Shown here: positions 1 to 10,834 of the stretch, in pieces
How positions within the stretch are numbered: position 1 is the first letter of the stretch
Layout: every line of letters starts with the position of its first letter
Source of the DNA: Daphnia carinata
Taxonomy: Eukaryota; Arthropoda; Branchiopoda; Diplostraca; Daphniidae
Length of the DNA: 64,000 nucleotides
Direction: 5' to 3'
Assembly: GCF_022539665.2 (NCBI RefSeq)
Contig: NC_081331.1
Span: 10,882,638 to 10,946,637, forward strand
Translations under genes and position numbers: made by a program
The notes under the pieces: model-generated
Seen by the model: the letters and a program-made list of their open reading frames with translations, nothing else
The model's database searches: none
Told to the model about the DNA's origin: nothing

Positions 1-2018
1 CAATAATATTATAAATAATCAAAATAATTCGCGTATTTTCCCCCTTAAAGCACCAGTTTTTCTGCGGTTCAGGAGAAATGTATAATATTATACAAGAACT
101 GTTTACAAAGGGATGCGTGAATAATTTTGCAATTTCTTCCGCGGATAAAAAAATGTTAGAGGAATTTCTTTTGGATCAGTAAGCAATTAAACAATGTAAG
201 TGGAAAGGTTGAATTTCAGAGGGGGAGGGATGAGAACAATCCCTGTTACCTGTTGTTGTGTTTCTCAGTTTTGCAAGTTACTGAATGGCTTTAAAATGAA
301 ATTCACGCTAAATTAGTTTGTAGTTTTTACTTGTTGGCATAATAGAAGGCATTCATGAGCACAAGCTTTTTTCTTTTCAAATCTGATCGTTCAGCATATT
401 GGTAAACTGCTATATTAAGGTAAACATAAAAGGGTCTGTTTTTATTTTTGGAAGGTACAGAGTATAAAGTAATGCTATTTACTAAGGTCCATTCTGACAG
501 AATGTAAATACAATGAAGCTTTACCCAAATCACCAATTAATATGTAATATTATGCCATAAAAACACCGCATTTGTAGTGTAGCCAACATTTTGATGATTT
601 AGGTGACGATGATGCAAAAATTACAGAAAAATTTAAAATCTAGCAAATAAAAATCTGTTAAAGATTTTAAGAATGATCTGCACGTTCACAATTTGAAATA
701 CATCGATTTTCATTAAAGGCTTAGTCTTCAACCGATTTATCTACAAAACGAAATCAAGCATACTAGTCGTCGGGAAAAAAACCTTTGAAATACGTTGTAT
801 TTGTCTTTTAGAAGGTAGGTTCAGCAACCTCTCAGTCTCAGCTACCTCTTACCAAATGACGTCATGAAAAAGCAATGGCGGCGCCTGAAGACGCATCTCA
901 GTTTCGCGAAACCATGTCAAGAGTAATTGTGTTGCCTATATTCTAGGGGCGACCATCAAAATTTTCTCATATATTATAAATGCCAAGAACCTAGATACCT
1001 AATGGTTCTGACAAGATTTTGAAACTGTCAACTTTTTTTGATGATTTTTTTTTCTTGCATTTGGTAACTTCTAGGCATAGAATTACGGTGCAAGACAGAA
1101 AGGAAAATTTTTTCAACGGATTTAAATATGTCGTGTAGTTTCTTATGTTTACTATTTGAAAAATTTTTCGTAAAGCTGAAATAGCCAAGTTTGACAGCCA
1201 GCAAGGGTAATGGCGATGTTACAAGGGGAGGGTAAGATGTGGCAGACAGAAGGAGCGGCTGTCTTGTCTGTCATGACTCCTCCCATTTACGTGAGAATAT
1301 GATAATACTTAACGTTTTCAATTAATCTCCTTTAAATGAAAGGAAATGACGAAAATTTGTTATCTCAGAATCCGTAAACAGTAGTTTCCCTTTCGAAATA
1401 TCAAACTTGTGTTGTGGCTCGATAGCCTCTGCAAGTCGGAGGTGAGCAGAATGAGAAGTGAAAACGTTACCTTGGGCCTGTTATGACTATTTGCTTTGGC
1501 TGCTACTGTATGCACTCGCTTACCCACACTGTGCTGAAATATAAACTATGGTATTGTTCAATAATTCTTGTCTCTTGTGATGGATCTTTTTCTAACCATA
1601 TGACTTGTCATTAGCACTTTAGTACGCCTTTGAAGGTATCCTTACTTCAGCAAACCCGCAAAACTTTGCATCTGGATTTGACTACTCAGTATTATGTAGC
1701 TTGGAGTTATTGAAAAAGTTTTGCTAACTAGCCATGCCCAGTAGTGATGCTAACCGAAGGATGTACACAACTGACACGAATGTGTGTGACAGTAGAACAA
1801 GTTAATGCTTTCCACTCACCATTAGTAACATATAGAAATAGGCCTAACCTTGTAACAAGTTCTACGTAGAAAGTATTCATGATCTTTAAATGATGGGTTG
1901 TGAAAGAAGTGGCTTTCACATGTTTTACAAACCAACCCCGATTTTGGGTTTTTAAGAATGAGACATTATTTTTCCCATCTTATCCTCTAAATCCAGGTGG
2001 GGAAAGTGATGAACAAAG
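1..2018. other. Upstream/intergenic DNA before the adenylyl cyclase gene
   Basis: No convincing coding exon is visible; the short open frames are A/T-rich and lack domain features. A CpG-richer patch at about 845-905 holds a full CRE palindrome followed by an ATGGCGGC (YY1-like) motif and could be a core promoter. The sequence just before 1997 (CCTCTAAATCCAG) resembles a splice acceptor, so the cyclase start codon may sit in an exon preceded by a 5' UTR intron. Confidence 0.5.
857..864. promoter_or_regulatory. Full CRE palindrome TGACGTCA upstream of the cyclase gene
   Basis: The 8-bp cAMP response element consensus is exact and lies about 1.15 kb before the cyclase start codon, next to a GGCGGCGCC-rich patch. 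CREB/ATF-family factors bind this sequence. That it acts on the cyclase gene is inference. Confidence 0.4.
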
Positions 2019-5000
2019 ATGACTAACCATGGTGCAGATCGTGTGAGAATCCACCAGCGCAACATCCTTACCGCTCTGCCTCAGAGGCCCACAGCCAACA
2101 TGTCTCGCCGGTCGTCTTGCCGGAGCGGGAATAAGGATAACATGCGAAAGCATTCCTTACTCTTCCACCGAGCCTCGCCTTTCTGGTGGATCCCACGTTT
2201 CGATTCCGACATCTTGGAGGGACAGTATTGGCGCAGCACGTTCCCGCAGATCCGTTTACGTTTCCAACTCGCACTACTCTACGTGTTCATCGTTTCGCTG
2301 TCGTGGTGTGTCTACTTCAGTGCGGTTACCATCCATCACTGGCTAGCCTTTGCCATCTCCTGCCTTTTCATGCTCTTCCTCTCTGCCTTGGCCTTTTGTT
2401 TGACATTGACGTCAATTTACCAAAATCACCATTTGTTGTTTTCCTGCCTTATGGCTGTCTCTGTTTGTTTGGTGACCCTTCCTGCCCATTTAACTTGCCG
2501 ACATGGCACTATTATCGAGGGTGAAGTTTCTCCTGCCGGCTTACTCGCCTTGTCCATGGAAGCCCTCTTGCTTATTTACACCGTCATCCCGCTACCGCTG
2601 TACATGTGCATCGGCATCAGTAGCATCTACTCCGTATCGGTTGAGGCACTCTCCATCTTTGTTGCCTCCTGCGAGACCAACGCAGCTGCCGCACTTGTTC
2701 GAGCTTTACTTCACCTGGGTGTCCATCTCATTGGGATTCATATTTTCATCATGACGCAAGTCCGGATGCGATGCACTTTCCTTAAAGTTGGCCAACTGCT
2801 GCTCGTACGGTTAGTACTGAAAACAAAATGTTTCATAAAAATTTCACTTTTGTTAGTAAGATTCTATTTTATTTGCAGGCGGGAACTGGAAGAAGAAGCT
2901 CAATTAAAGGAAAAAATGATTCGATCCGTTATGCCACCAAAAGTTGCCGATTGGCTCATGAAAGACGGACATGATGAAGGTGATGAAGACGACGATAATC
3001 AGTCTAACGAAGAAAAATATCGTGGTGGCAAACTTTCATCTGGTGTCAACGATCAGTTACGCACCATCTTCCGTCCTTTCAACATGCATCGCATGGAAAA
3101 TGTCAGCATTCTCTTTGCCGATATTGTCGGTTTCACACAAATGAGCTCCAACAAGACGGCCGAGCAACTGGTTGGTCTGCTCAATGATTTATTTGGCCGC
3201 TTTGACTTACTGTGTGGTCAGCATGGTTGTGAGAAGATATCTACACTTGGCGACTGCTACTACTGCGTAGCTGGCTGCCCAGAACCTCGTCCGGATCACG
3301 CTGGCTGCTGCGTGGATATGGGCCTTAGCATGATAGAAGCTATCGGCCGGTTCGACGAAGAACGCGGCGAAAATGTTAGCATGCGTGTTGGCGTTCACAC
3401 CGGAACTGTACTTTGTGGCATCGTCGGCGTCAAGCGTTTCAAATTTGACGTTTGGTCCAATGACGTCACGTTAGCCAATCAAATGGAATCGACAGGGAAA
3501 CCCAGCCAAGTCCACGTAACACAAGCCACATTTGCCTTACTCGACCAAGAGGTCTATTTGTCCGAGGAAGGGGCTGTCTATCACGGTTTGTTACATTCTA
3601 TCATTGAATAAAGCTATTAATAATTTCTTCATTTTTAAGCAGGATTGAAAACTTACTTTGTTTTGGGTCGGAAAAACAAAATAAATATTGAGGATTCAAC
3701 AACTGCCGAATTCAACGCCATGTGGGTGGATGAAACTGATCCCACAATTTCTTTACCTTATGGAGTTGCTGGACCGTCTCTAGTGCCTATCAGCGCAAAC
3801 AATGCCAACGCAAACAGTAAAAAAGCCAATTCACTTCCTAGTATTTTGGATATTTTGGATGAAGTGGCCACAAGTAGCGATAGCAACAGCAACATGCCAT
3901 GCGAATCAGCTCCATTAAGATCTTCTCGCTCCGTAAGTCAGGATCGCAAAAAGAAAAATATCCATTATCATGCCCAACGGTCGCAACAAGACGAGTTGTC
4001 TCCGTTATCTGCAGGTGATTATTATCATAAATATTTTACCTTCCTGTACTGCTTAGAAATTTCTTTGTACACCATTTAGCTCCCATGTCAATGGAAATGC
4101 GAAGTAGTAACGCTATTGTCTGCCCGGCCGGTCAGAACGGTAGAACGGACGAATTGTCTCTTTTTCCATCAGTAGAGTCGTTTATGAGAGCACAAGGGGC
4201 AACCAGTACTCCCAGCACTCTGCAACGTAGACCAACTGCATCTAACACTTCACAGCTAGGTGTAGGTGGTATCACCGATATGGAACGTTCACCTACTAGC
4301 ATGAGTTTAGCTCTTTACAATAAAGACGAGCTCGCTGAATTAGAAGGTGCAGTGACCGAAAACAGTGTTGGACTTCACGCCAGTCTCAGCCGATTCCACC
4401 AACTGCGCAAACAGTCGGACTTGGCCATGATCCGGTGTATTCAAGAAGATGAGTCTCATCGTGTCTATTTCATGCGTCCACCTTTAAGTCAGGTCACATT
4501 ATTTTTTATCGATACAGCAATGGAAAAGGTATGAGAATTTTAACGAACCTGTTGGAATTTGTTGTTCATAGTACTTCTTTCTCCAGGAATATAGAGCTCG
4601 AGCCCATCAGCCAGATCAACCCGGGGCACGTCTTACATTAGCATCACCTACGTACAACACCTATCTGGATATCTTGGTCTCGGCGGTGACGTTTGTGCTA
4701 GTTTCGCTTTCGTGCCTTGTTCACTTTGATTTCTCGTTATCATGGGGCATCGTTTTCTTCTGGGGAGCGTTGATTTTATTGGCAACCAGCGCCATTTTCT
4801 TACATAACTTGTGCTGCGAAGATGCTGTTGGCCGGAACTTGTTTTCTATCGTCCACAACTGGTGTACGCGTTGGTATTCGTGGCACGTCTGCGGCGCTCT
4901 ACTTATGAGCTTACCCGTCTTGGCGGTCATGTCTAACTTTGGATGCCGAGTGGTCGAAGAGAAAGAAGAATCCAGCCGTATCTTCTGGTATCTGTTTTTC

Positions 5001-6044
5001 TTCAGCCTCGTTCATTTTTGTAACTTCACGCAGCTCAACTGTTGGATGAAGAATGCTCTGGCAGCCCTCGCCGCACTTCTTCTCATTGTCCTCGTCTCTA
5101 CGCCCGTTTGCCCGTGCGATTCCATTACTCTCAACACCAATTCCAGCGGCAGCACTGACGGTATTCCCAACTTTACAGAGACCGACTATGAGAAGACGGA
5201 ATTGGCCTTGTGTTACGAGATTATTTTACACTTACTTCTACTACTCTTGCTCGTCTGCTTCCTGAATCGCGAATTCGAAATCAGCTTCCGACTGAGTTTC
5301 CACTGCAACACAGTGGCTGCAAGAGGAAAAGCCAAAGTGCAAAGCCTTCGAGACCAAGCCGATTGGCTGTTGCACAATCTTCTTCCACCTCATGTGGTCG
5401 AGCGGATGAGAGCTCGTCCCGGCTACTCCGAAAACCACCGCCAGGCCGGCATTCTGTTTGCTAGCCTCGTCAACTTCAATGAAATGTACGACGAATCATA
5501 TTTAGGCGGACGCGAATACCTGCGCGTCCTCAACGAGCTTATTAGTGATTTTGACGAGCTTCTTGGCCAACCTCAGTTCAAAAATGTGGATAAAATCAAG
5601 ACGATCGGTAGTACTTACATGGCGGCATCCGGGCTCAACTCGGAAGTCCGATCCCGGAATTCTCACCGTCATCAGCATCTCTTTGAACTGATCGAATTCG
5701 CCTTACAGATGCAACGAGTCTTACAGAATTTCAACCAAAATTTGCTCGAATTCAACCTGATCATCCGCATTGGCTACAACTGCGGTGACGTAACGGCCGG
5801 TGTCATGACAGGAGGCATCGGGACCATGTCGAAGCTTCACTACGACATCTGGGGAGACGCCGTCAATATTGCCAGCCGGATGGACTCGACAGGTGTTCAC
5901 GGTCGAGTTCAAACGACCGAAGCTTGCGTTCAAGTACTAGAAGAGCGCTACGATTTTGAGAAACGTGGAACCGTCTACGTCAAAGGCAAGAACGATATGA
6001 ATGTTTACTTGTTGGGCGAAAAGAAAAAGACAAGTCTGTTTTAA
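2019..6044 (+). CDS. ADCY9: Adenylyl cyclase type 9 (Ac13E-like), membrane-bound
   Basis: Converts ATP to cAMP at the plasma membrane. Exons: 2019-2809, 2879-3585, 3643-4014, 4080-4528, 4587-6044, giving 1258 aa (vertebrate ADCY9 is about 1350). Residues about 84-260 form the first six-helix membrane block. C1 (about 335-510) has FADIVGF and LGDCYYCVAG, with metal-binding Asp345 and Asp389. A Ser/Asn-rich linker follows, then the second membrane block (about 803-1000) and C2 (about 1020-1250). C2 lacks the metal aspartate, as expected, but keeps Lys1111, Asp1193, Asn1200 and Arg1204 for ATP. Type 9 is indicated by the RASPFWW..FDSD N-terminal motif, the TQVRMRCTFLKVGQ stretch before C1 and FLNREFE before C2. 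The ATG at 2019 is used; another in-frame ATG lies at 2100. Intron 1 is 69 nt, divisible by three and without stops. It converges on branching enzyme A. Confidence 0.95.
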
Positions 6045-6536
6045 AATCTCCCCATCTTTGTCTGAAAGCAAAGCTGCCATTTTAACAAAGAAGAAGGAAA
6101 CAAATTACCTCTAAATCAACAGTGACTCTCACATCACGGAGGTTGTGCCATCACGAAAAGTCGTCTCTAGTTCGGCTTGTCGATTGCTAACATTTTATCT
6201 CTTTTTAACTAAGATGATAACTAACAGTCGCTTGCGTTGTTGTTTTTGTTTACCATTCCCTCGTAACTTCCCTTGCGTGCGCGATTGCTGTTTCAGTCCG
6301 TAGAAATCCGATAGTTGTTTTTATCTTATGACGTGTGCATGTGATCGATGTATCTTCCATCTCCGTCAACGATATCGCTGCCGTGCCTTTCGACCTATTT
6401 TTTTTCTTTTTTTGCCTTTTAAAAATCAAAATGAAACTGTCCTGCCTTTTGTGGATTGTACTAAAAGAATGCCAAACTATTTTAACCATGTTCCGTTTTA
6501 CTGCGTAGCGCCGTCTGCCTGCGACCAAAAGATGTT

Positions 6537-6542
6537 TTTATT
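6537..6542 (-). terminator. Candidate poly(A) signal of branching enzyme A
   Basis: AATAAA on the minus strand, about 280 bp downstream of the stop codon at 6821. Usage is inferred from position only. Confidence 0.35.
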
Positions 6543-6634
6543 ACAGTGAATTGTTTGTAATGTACAGGGATAAAAGATAAAGATCTGAATTAATCCCACG
6601 ACACTGATTAAACGTGCACGGGTACTCGTGCTTT

Positions 6635-6640
6635 AATAAA
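6635..6640 (+). terminator. Candidate poly(A) signal of the adenylyl cyclase
   Basis: AATAAA about 590 bp after the stop codon at 6044, followed by a T-rich stretch. It is the first exact hexamer I found downstream of the stop on this strand. Confidence 0.4.
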
Positions 6641-6820
6641 AATTTTTAATCTCGTTATTAAATCTATTTCATTATGCGAAAAAAGTTACCAAAGCCCATA
6701 ACACGGAAATTCAGTTAACATCCTAAAAGATAACTGACTTAATAGCTCATTCCAAGCTACGCATTGAAATATCCTACAACTAATAGCTTCCTTTGTTAGC
6801 AGAAGCTACAACAGTTCTTG

Positions 6821-9800
6821 TCAGTCGCAACGAGCCAACACAAACCCCATGCGACAGGGGACGTACACCTGGAAATAAAGTTATAGTCAATTAATAACAT
6901 CTAAAATTAAGCTTCGTAGAAACAACCGTACCATTAATGAATTTGGGTAGTCTCCAAAAGATTCCGGAAGTGAAAAAAAATCGGTGTTATGGTCCAATCG
7001 TCCATGACCCCCAAATGTTTTGTCATCTGAGTCTAGCACAATGCGATACTTGCCAGCATTTGGTACAGCAATGCGGTAGTCGGTGAAACTCTGTGTCGAG
7101 TTAAAATTGAAGACAAACACCAAACCAGCACGATCGAATGAAATGACTTTGTCTCCCTCGTGCTTTGTACTTACGTGAGCCTAGACAAACGAAGATTGCA
7201 TTAGACCGGAACAAGAAAAAGTCGGTAGCAAAGTCGATTACTGGATTTGTATGCAGCCATCCGTACTGTTCTTCCAAGTTATTCATTGCTGTGTCAAAAT
7301 CATTCAGGTAATGGTACTTGAGAAGATGATTGTCGACAAGATTCCATTGCCTCCGTGCATAATGGAAGGATTCATTGTTACCGACCCGAGGAAAATCCAA
7401 CCATTCAGGATGGCCAAATTCATTCCCTAGATTTAAATTTAATAAAATTACACTTTTCCCAAAATCAATAACTTAACATAATAGAAGAAATTGACGTACC
7501 AATAAAATTGAGATAACCTTCTCCACCTAAAGCATGCGTTATGAGTCGAATCATCTTGTGCAAGGCCATGCCCCGATCTATCACCGGCGATGACTCTGAT
7601 AACACTGACATATGCGTATACATCTCCTTGTCCATCAACCAAAATGCTATTGTCTTGTCACCCACCAAGGCCTATATTCGATGATTAAAAATTGAGCTTT
7701 TAACAGTGAAAGAATTTCATTTCTACGAAAAAATTTAGGTAAAACAGGTTCTCGCACAAACCTGATCGTGAGATTCGGCGTAAGCGATTGTTTTTTCCAT
7801 CCATCGCCTGTTAGTCAACGTGTGGACGAGGTTACCGATGTTCCAGTCTTCATCTTTATATTCTTTTAAAAGCTGGATCCACTTATCAGGAATGGCCATT
7901 CCCAATCGATAATCGAATCCAGAACCGCCTTCTCTTATTGGTCTGCACAACGCTGGCATGCCGGATACATCCTAAAGACAAAATGGAGAATTAAATTAAC
8001 AGCCGAAAAAGCATTCAGTGACGAATACACAGTGCAATTGCTCAGATATATAGTTTCAAGCTCAATTCTTAGTTTGATACCTCGGCTATGGTGATGACAT
8101 CCGGGTAAATATCTTGCAATACATAGTTAGCCATCATTAGGTAGCACACTGCGTCTGTGTCCGTGTTAAGACCGAAATATTCATTGTAGTCACCACTGAA
8201 TCCTTGACCGATTCCCCGCGAATGATATAACATCGATGTGACGCCATCAAACCTTCGGTGGGCAAGAAGAAATTCATAAATTTAAACGCTATTACACAAG
8301 ACAAATCACTGTTTTGACTTACCGGAATCCATCGAATTGGAACGCTTCCATATACCACCTCAGATTTGAGAGTAAAAAGCGTAACACTTCCCAGCTACAG
8401 TAAACATCAATATAAATGAATAGACAGCGCAAATAAGGAGAAAATTTTTGTTTACCTTGAATAATTAAACAGCCGGCTGTCCCAGAGTGCATGTATACCG
8501 CGTGGGCCTCCATGGAAAAAGCAGGAATCTGTGCCATCGAATTCGTTTAGACCGTCTAACACGTTTTTGGAGGCGTGCGAATGGACAACATCAAGGAGAA
8601 CGACCAGACCATGAGAATGTGCAACATCTATCAGCTCTTTGAGTTCTTCCGGGTTCCCAAATCGACTAAAATATCCAAACAACGTCCGTCATAAACATAA
8701 TAAATAATTAGAATTTAAAATAAGCAAAGAAGACCTTGAAGCTGCATAAAAACTGGTAACTTGGTACCCAAAGCTACCGTAGTATGCGTGTTCCATTATA
8801 GCCATTAACTGAAGGGCGTTGTAACCTAGACATACGAAAAATGAGTTGATAAACAAAACTTTTTCACCAAAAGAGGCACTTACAACTATAAAAAAAAACA
8901 GTTTACTTACCAAGTTTCACAATGCGCGGAATAACGTTTTCCCTAAATTCCTTGTAAGATCCAACTTTTCCTTCCTCAGTGGCGATTCCAATATGGCATT
9001 CGTATATTCTAAGGCTATCAGGTCGTTTAGGGCGTGCATTTTTAAATTCATATGCCTAATAAAAAGTATTTTTATTATTCTTCTATTGTACAAATAATGT
9101 TTATGGCTCATAATACCTGAGGTGGATGCCAAACAACTTGTTGATAAGCACAACCTTCATTGGCTGGGGGTTGAACAACATAAGTTGCCCACGGGGACAA
9201 CCTATCCAACAATGATCCATCATCTTTTTCAACAACAACCTACAGAATTTAAGTAAATACTCTAACCCCAATATTTGGAATCAATAAAGCTCATCACAGA
9301 ACTAACCTTCACTTTTGAACCATGCTTAGTTGGACAAGATCCATCTGCATTGGCAGGAAGATGTAGTTCCCATTTTCCAAAGTCAAGCTTTGTATATGGA
9401 TTTCTCGTTTTCTCCCATCCATCTGAAAGCAATTCAACCATGATGTTTAACAATGAAAGACAAAAAAGTATGTAAAAAAATATAAATGTTGCATACTGAA
9501 ATCTCCATACAGGTATAGCTGTCGAGCTCCTGGTGCCCATTCCTTGCATGAAACACTGTTGTCTTGGTTAACATGGATCCCAAATGACTTATAACCAGAC
9601 GTGAATTTATCGATGCCTCCTTCACATTGGCAAATTTCTTTTCTCAGCTTATCAAATGTACCATATCTGAAACATAACATGGAAAAACATCAACGTAGGC
9701 AAACACTTAACAGTAGAAACACAAAATTAAAGATAGTACCTACGCCGAATCTCATTTTCATGAGGTTTTAAGTAAGGATCTCTTTCCAAAAGTTTCTCAA

Positions 9801-9861
9801 TTTCTGGTACGACATAAATTTCTTCTTGTTTACTCTCTTCAGATTTAATCTGAGATTCCAT
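6821..9861 (-). CDS. GBE1: 1,4-alpha-glucan (glycogen) branching enzyme, copy A
   Basis: Cytosolic GH13 enzyme that cuts alpha-1,4 chains and rejoins them as alpha-1,6 branches in glycogen. Fourteen exons (descending): 9861-9740, 9666-9497, 9422-9307, 9239-9117, 9055-8911, 8825-8735, 8665-8456, 8394-8323, 8252-8081, 7971-7762, 7671-7500, 7426-7242, 7180-6932, 6868-6821; 2085 nt, 694 aa (human GBE1 702). The N-terminal CBM48-type domain is recognised by GDFNGWEK. The four GH13 regions are present: [19 protein letters not shown] (nucleophile Asp352), ITIAEDVSG (acid/base Glu407) and ESHDQ (His475, Asp476). The ATG at 9861 is chosen because the following sequence ([14 protein letters not shown]) aligns with copy B; an in-frame ATG at 10011 would add an unlikely hydrophobic leader. 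Copy B at 38097-41101 has the same exon structure. Confidence 0.96.
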
Positions 9862-10190
9862 TTTGTAGTAGATCACGTTTCGAAACGTAAAGTTATTCAC
9901 AATGCTTCGATGACTAGTTGTCAGTAGTGTCAAAAGCAATTTGGATGTATTTAGCGTTTTCTTCCTTTGGACAAAGCCCAAAAAGGGCGATACGTGAAGG
10001 AAAAGAATCAAACCCTGAAGTGCATAACTGATGCACGTGTGCTCTTCTCAACGACCAATAAGAGCGTCGAGATAACAGCTGATTCGTGGACCTTAGGTTG
10101 GCCGTACCTGTCAAGGTCACGAAACATCTGAAAGACATTTTTCTCCTTCCAAATTTTGAAAACTTTTTTTTATCACCCACGAGTTTATGG
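9862..10190 (-). promoter_or_regulatory. Probable promoter of branching enzyme A
   Basis: Short interval between the enzyme start and the 3' region of RapGEF1. It holds a CACGTG E-box (10034-10039), a CCAAT box (about 10054), a CAGCTG E-box (about 10078) and an exact TCAAGGTCA (10111-10119), the binding site type of ERR and FTZ-F1 nuclear receptors. E-boxes of the CACGTG type are bound by Myc/Max and Mondo/Mlx sugar-response factors. No TATA box is evident. Function is inferred from motif content and position. Confidence 0.5.
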
Positions 10191-10834
10191 AGACATACAA
10201 AAATATGTATTCGGATCCGTTGGATTATATAATATTTATTCCAATATCCAATTATTTTAAAGGTGGCTCTAGAAAACCAACTGGGCTAGTGAACAAAATA
10301 GCAAGATAGACGCGTTGAGTGGGACACAAGGTTTACAATAAGTGAAAACGAGTTCACGGATAACCAGCAATAACACATACAATGAAAATGCATTTTTCGA
10401 TCCTTAAGTCTCCGTAATTTCACTTGCAGAACTCTCCCATCGCGGCAGGTTCTTTTTGATTCTAACATAAAGTACGTGATTTTATGATGGTTTACACACA
10501 TAGAAACAGTGGCTATGCGCAATAAACATGATTGAAGTACAAATTTTGCAGCTGTCTCAAAGTCAATTCAATCCCTTACGACTGATTTCTGTTTCTAACA
10601 TTAACACTTACAAAACAAACAATCACGGATAAAAATGAACAAACATACCATAAACAACGAGACATACCAACAACAACGACCCATTTTGCAAAGTTAAAAA
10701 CATACGACGATAAAATATTTTGTGCTAATTTCTTCCTTATTAAGAATTGTCTGGGTCTTGATTGCAAGAGTGTGATTCTCTGTGATTAAAAACAAAACAA
10801 GATGTCCGATAAAACATGATCGCCTTTTCTCATT
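10191..10834. other. 3' UTR region of RapGEF1
   Basis: A/T-rich, no coding exon. A minus-strand AATAAA (10240-10235) lies about 595 bp after the RapGEF1 stop and is the likely polyadenylation signal. This would place the end of RapGEF1 directly beside the branching enzyme A promoter. Confidence 0.45.

Larger units (their letters stand above)
6045..6820. other. Overlapping 3' regions of two convergent genes
   Basis: This interval separates the convergent cyclase (+) and branching enzyme A (-). A plus-strand AATAAA at 6635-6640 lies about 590 bp after the cyclase stop. A minus-strand AATAAA (6542-6537) lies about 280 bp after the enzyme stop. If both are used, the two 3' UTRs overlap by about 100 bp. 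No coding exon is seen. Confidence 0.5.

Noticed and set aside
9862-10011. Longer N-terminus for branching enzyme A from the ATG at 10011
   Set aside because: It would add a hydrophobic 50-residue leader absent from copy B and the family, and would place the promoter motifs in or next to coding sequence.
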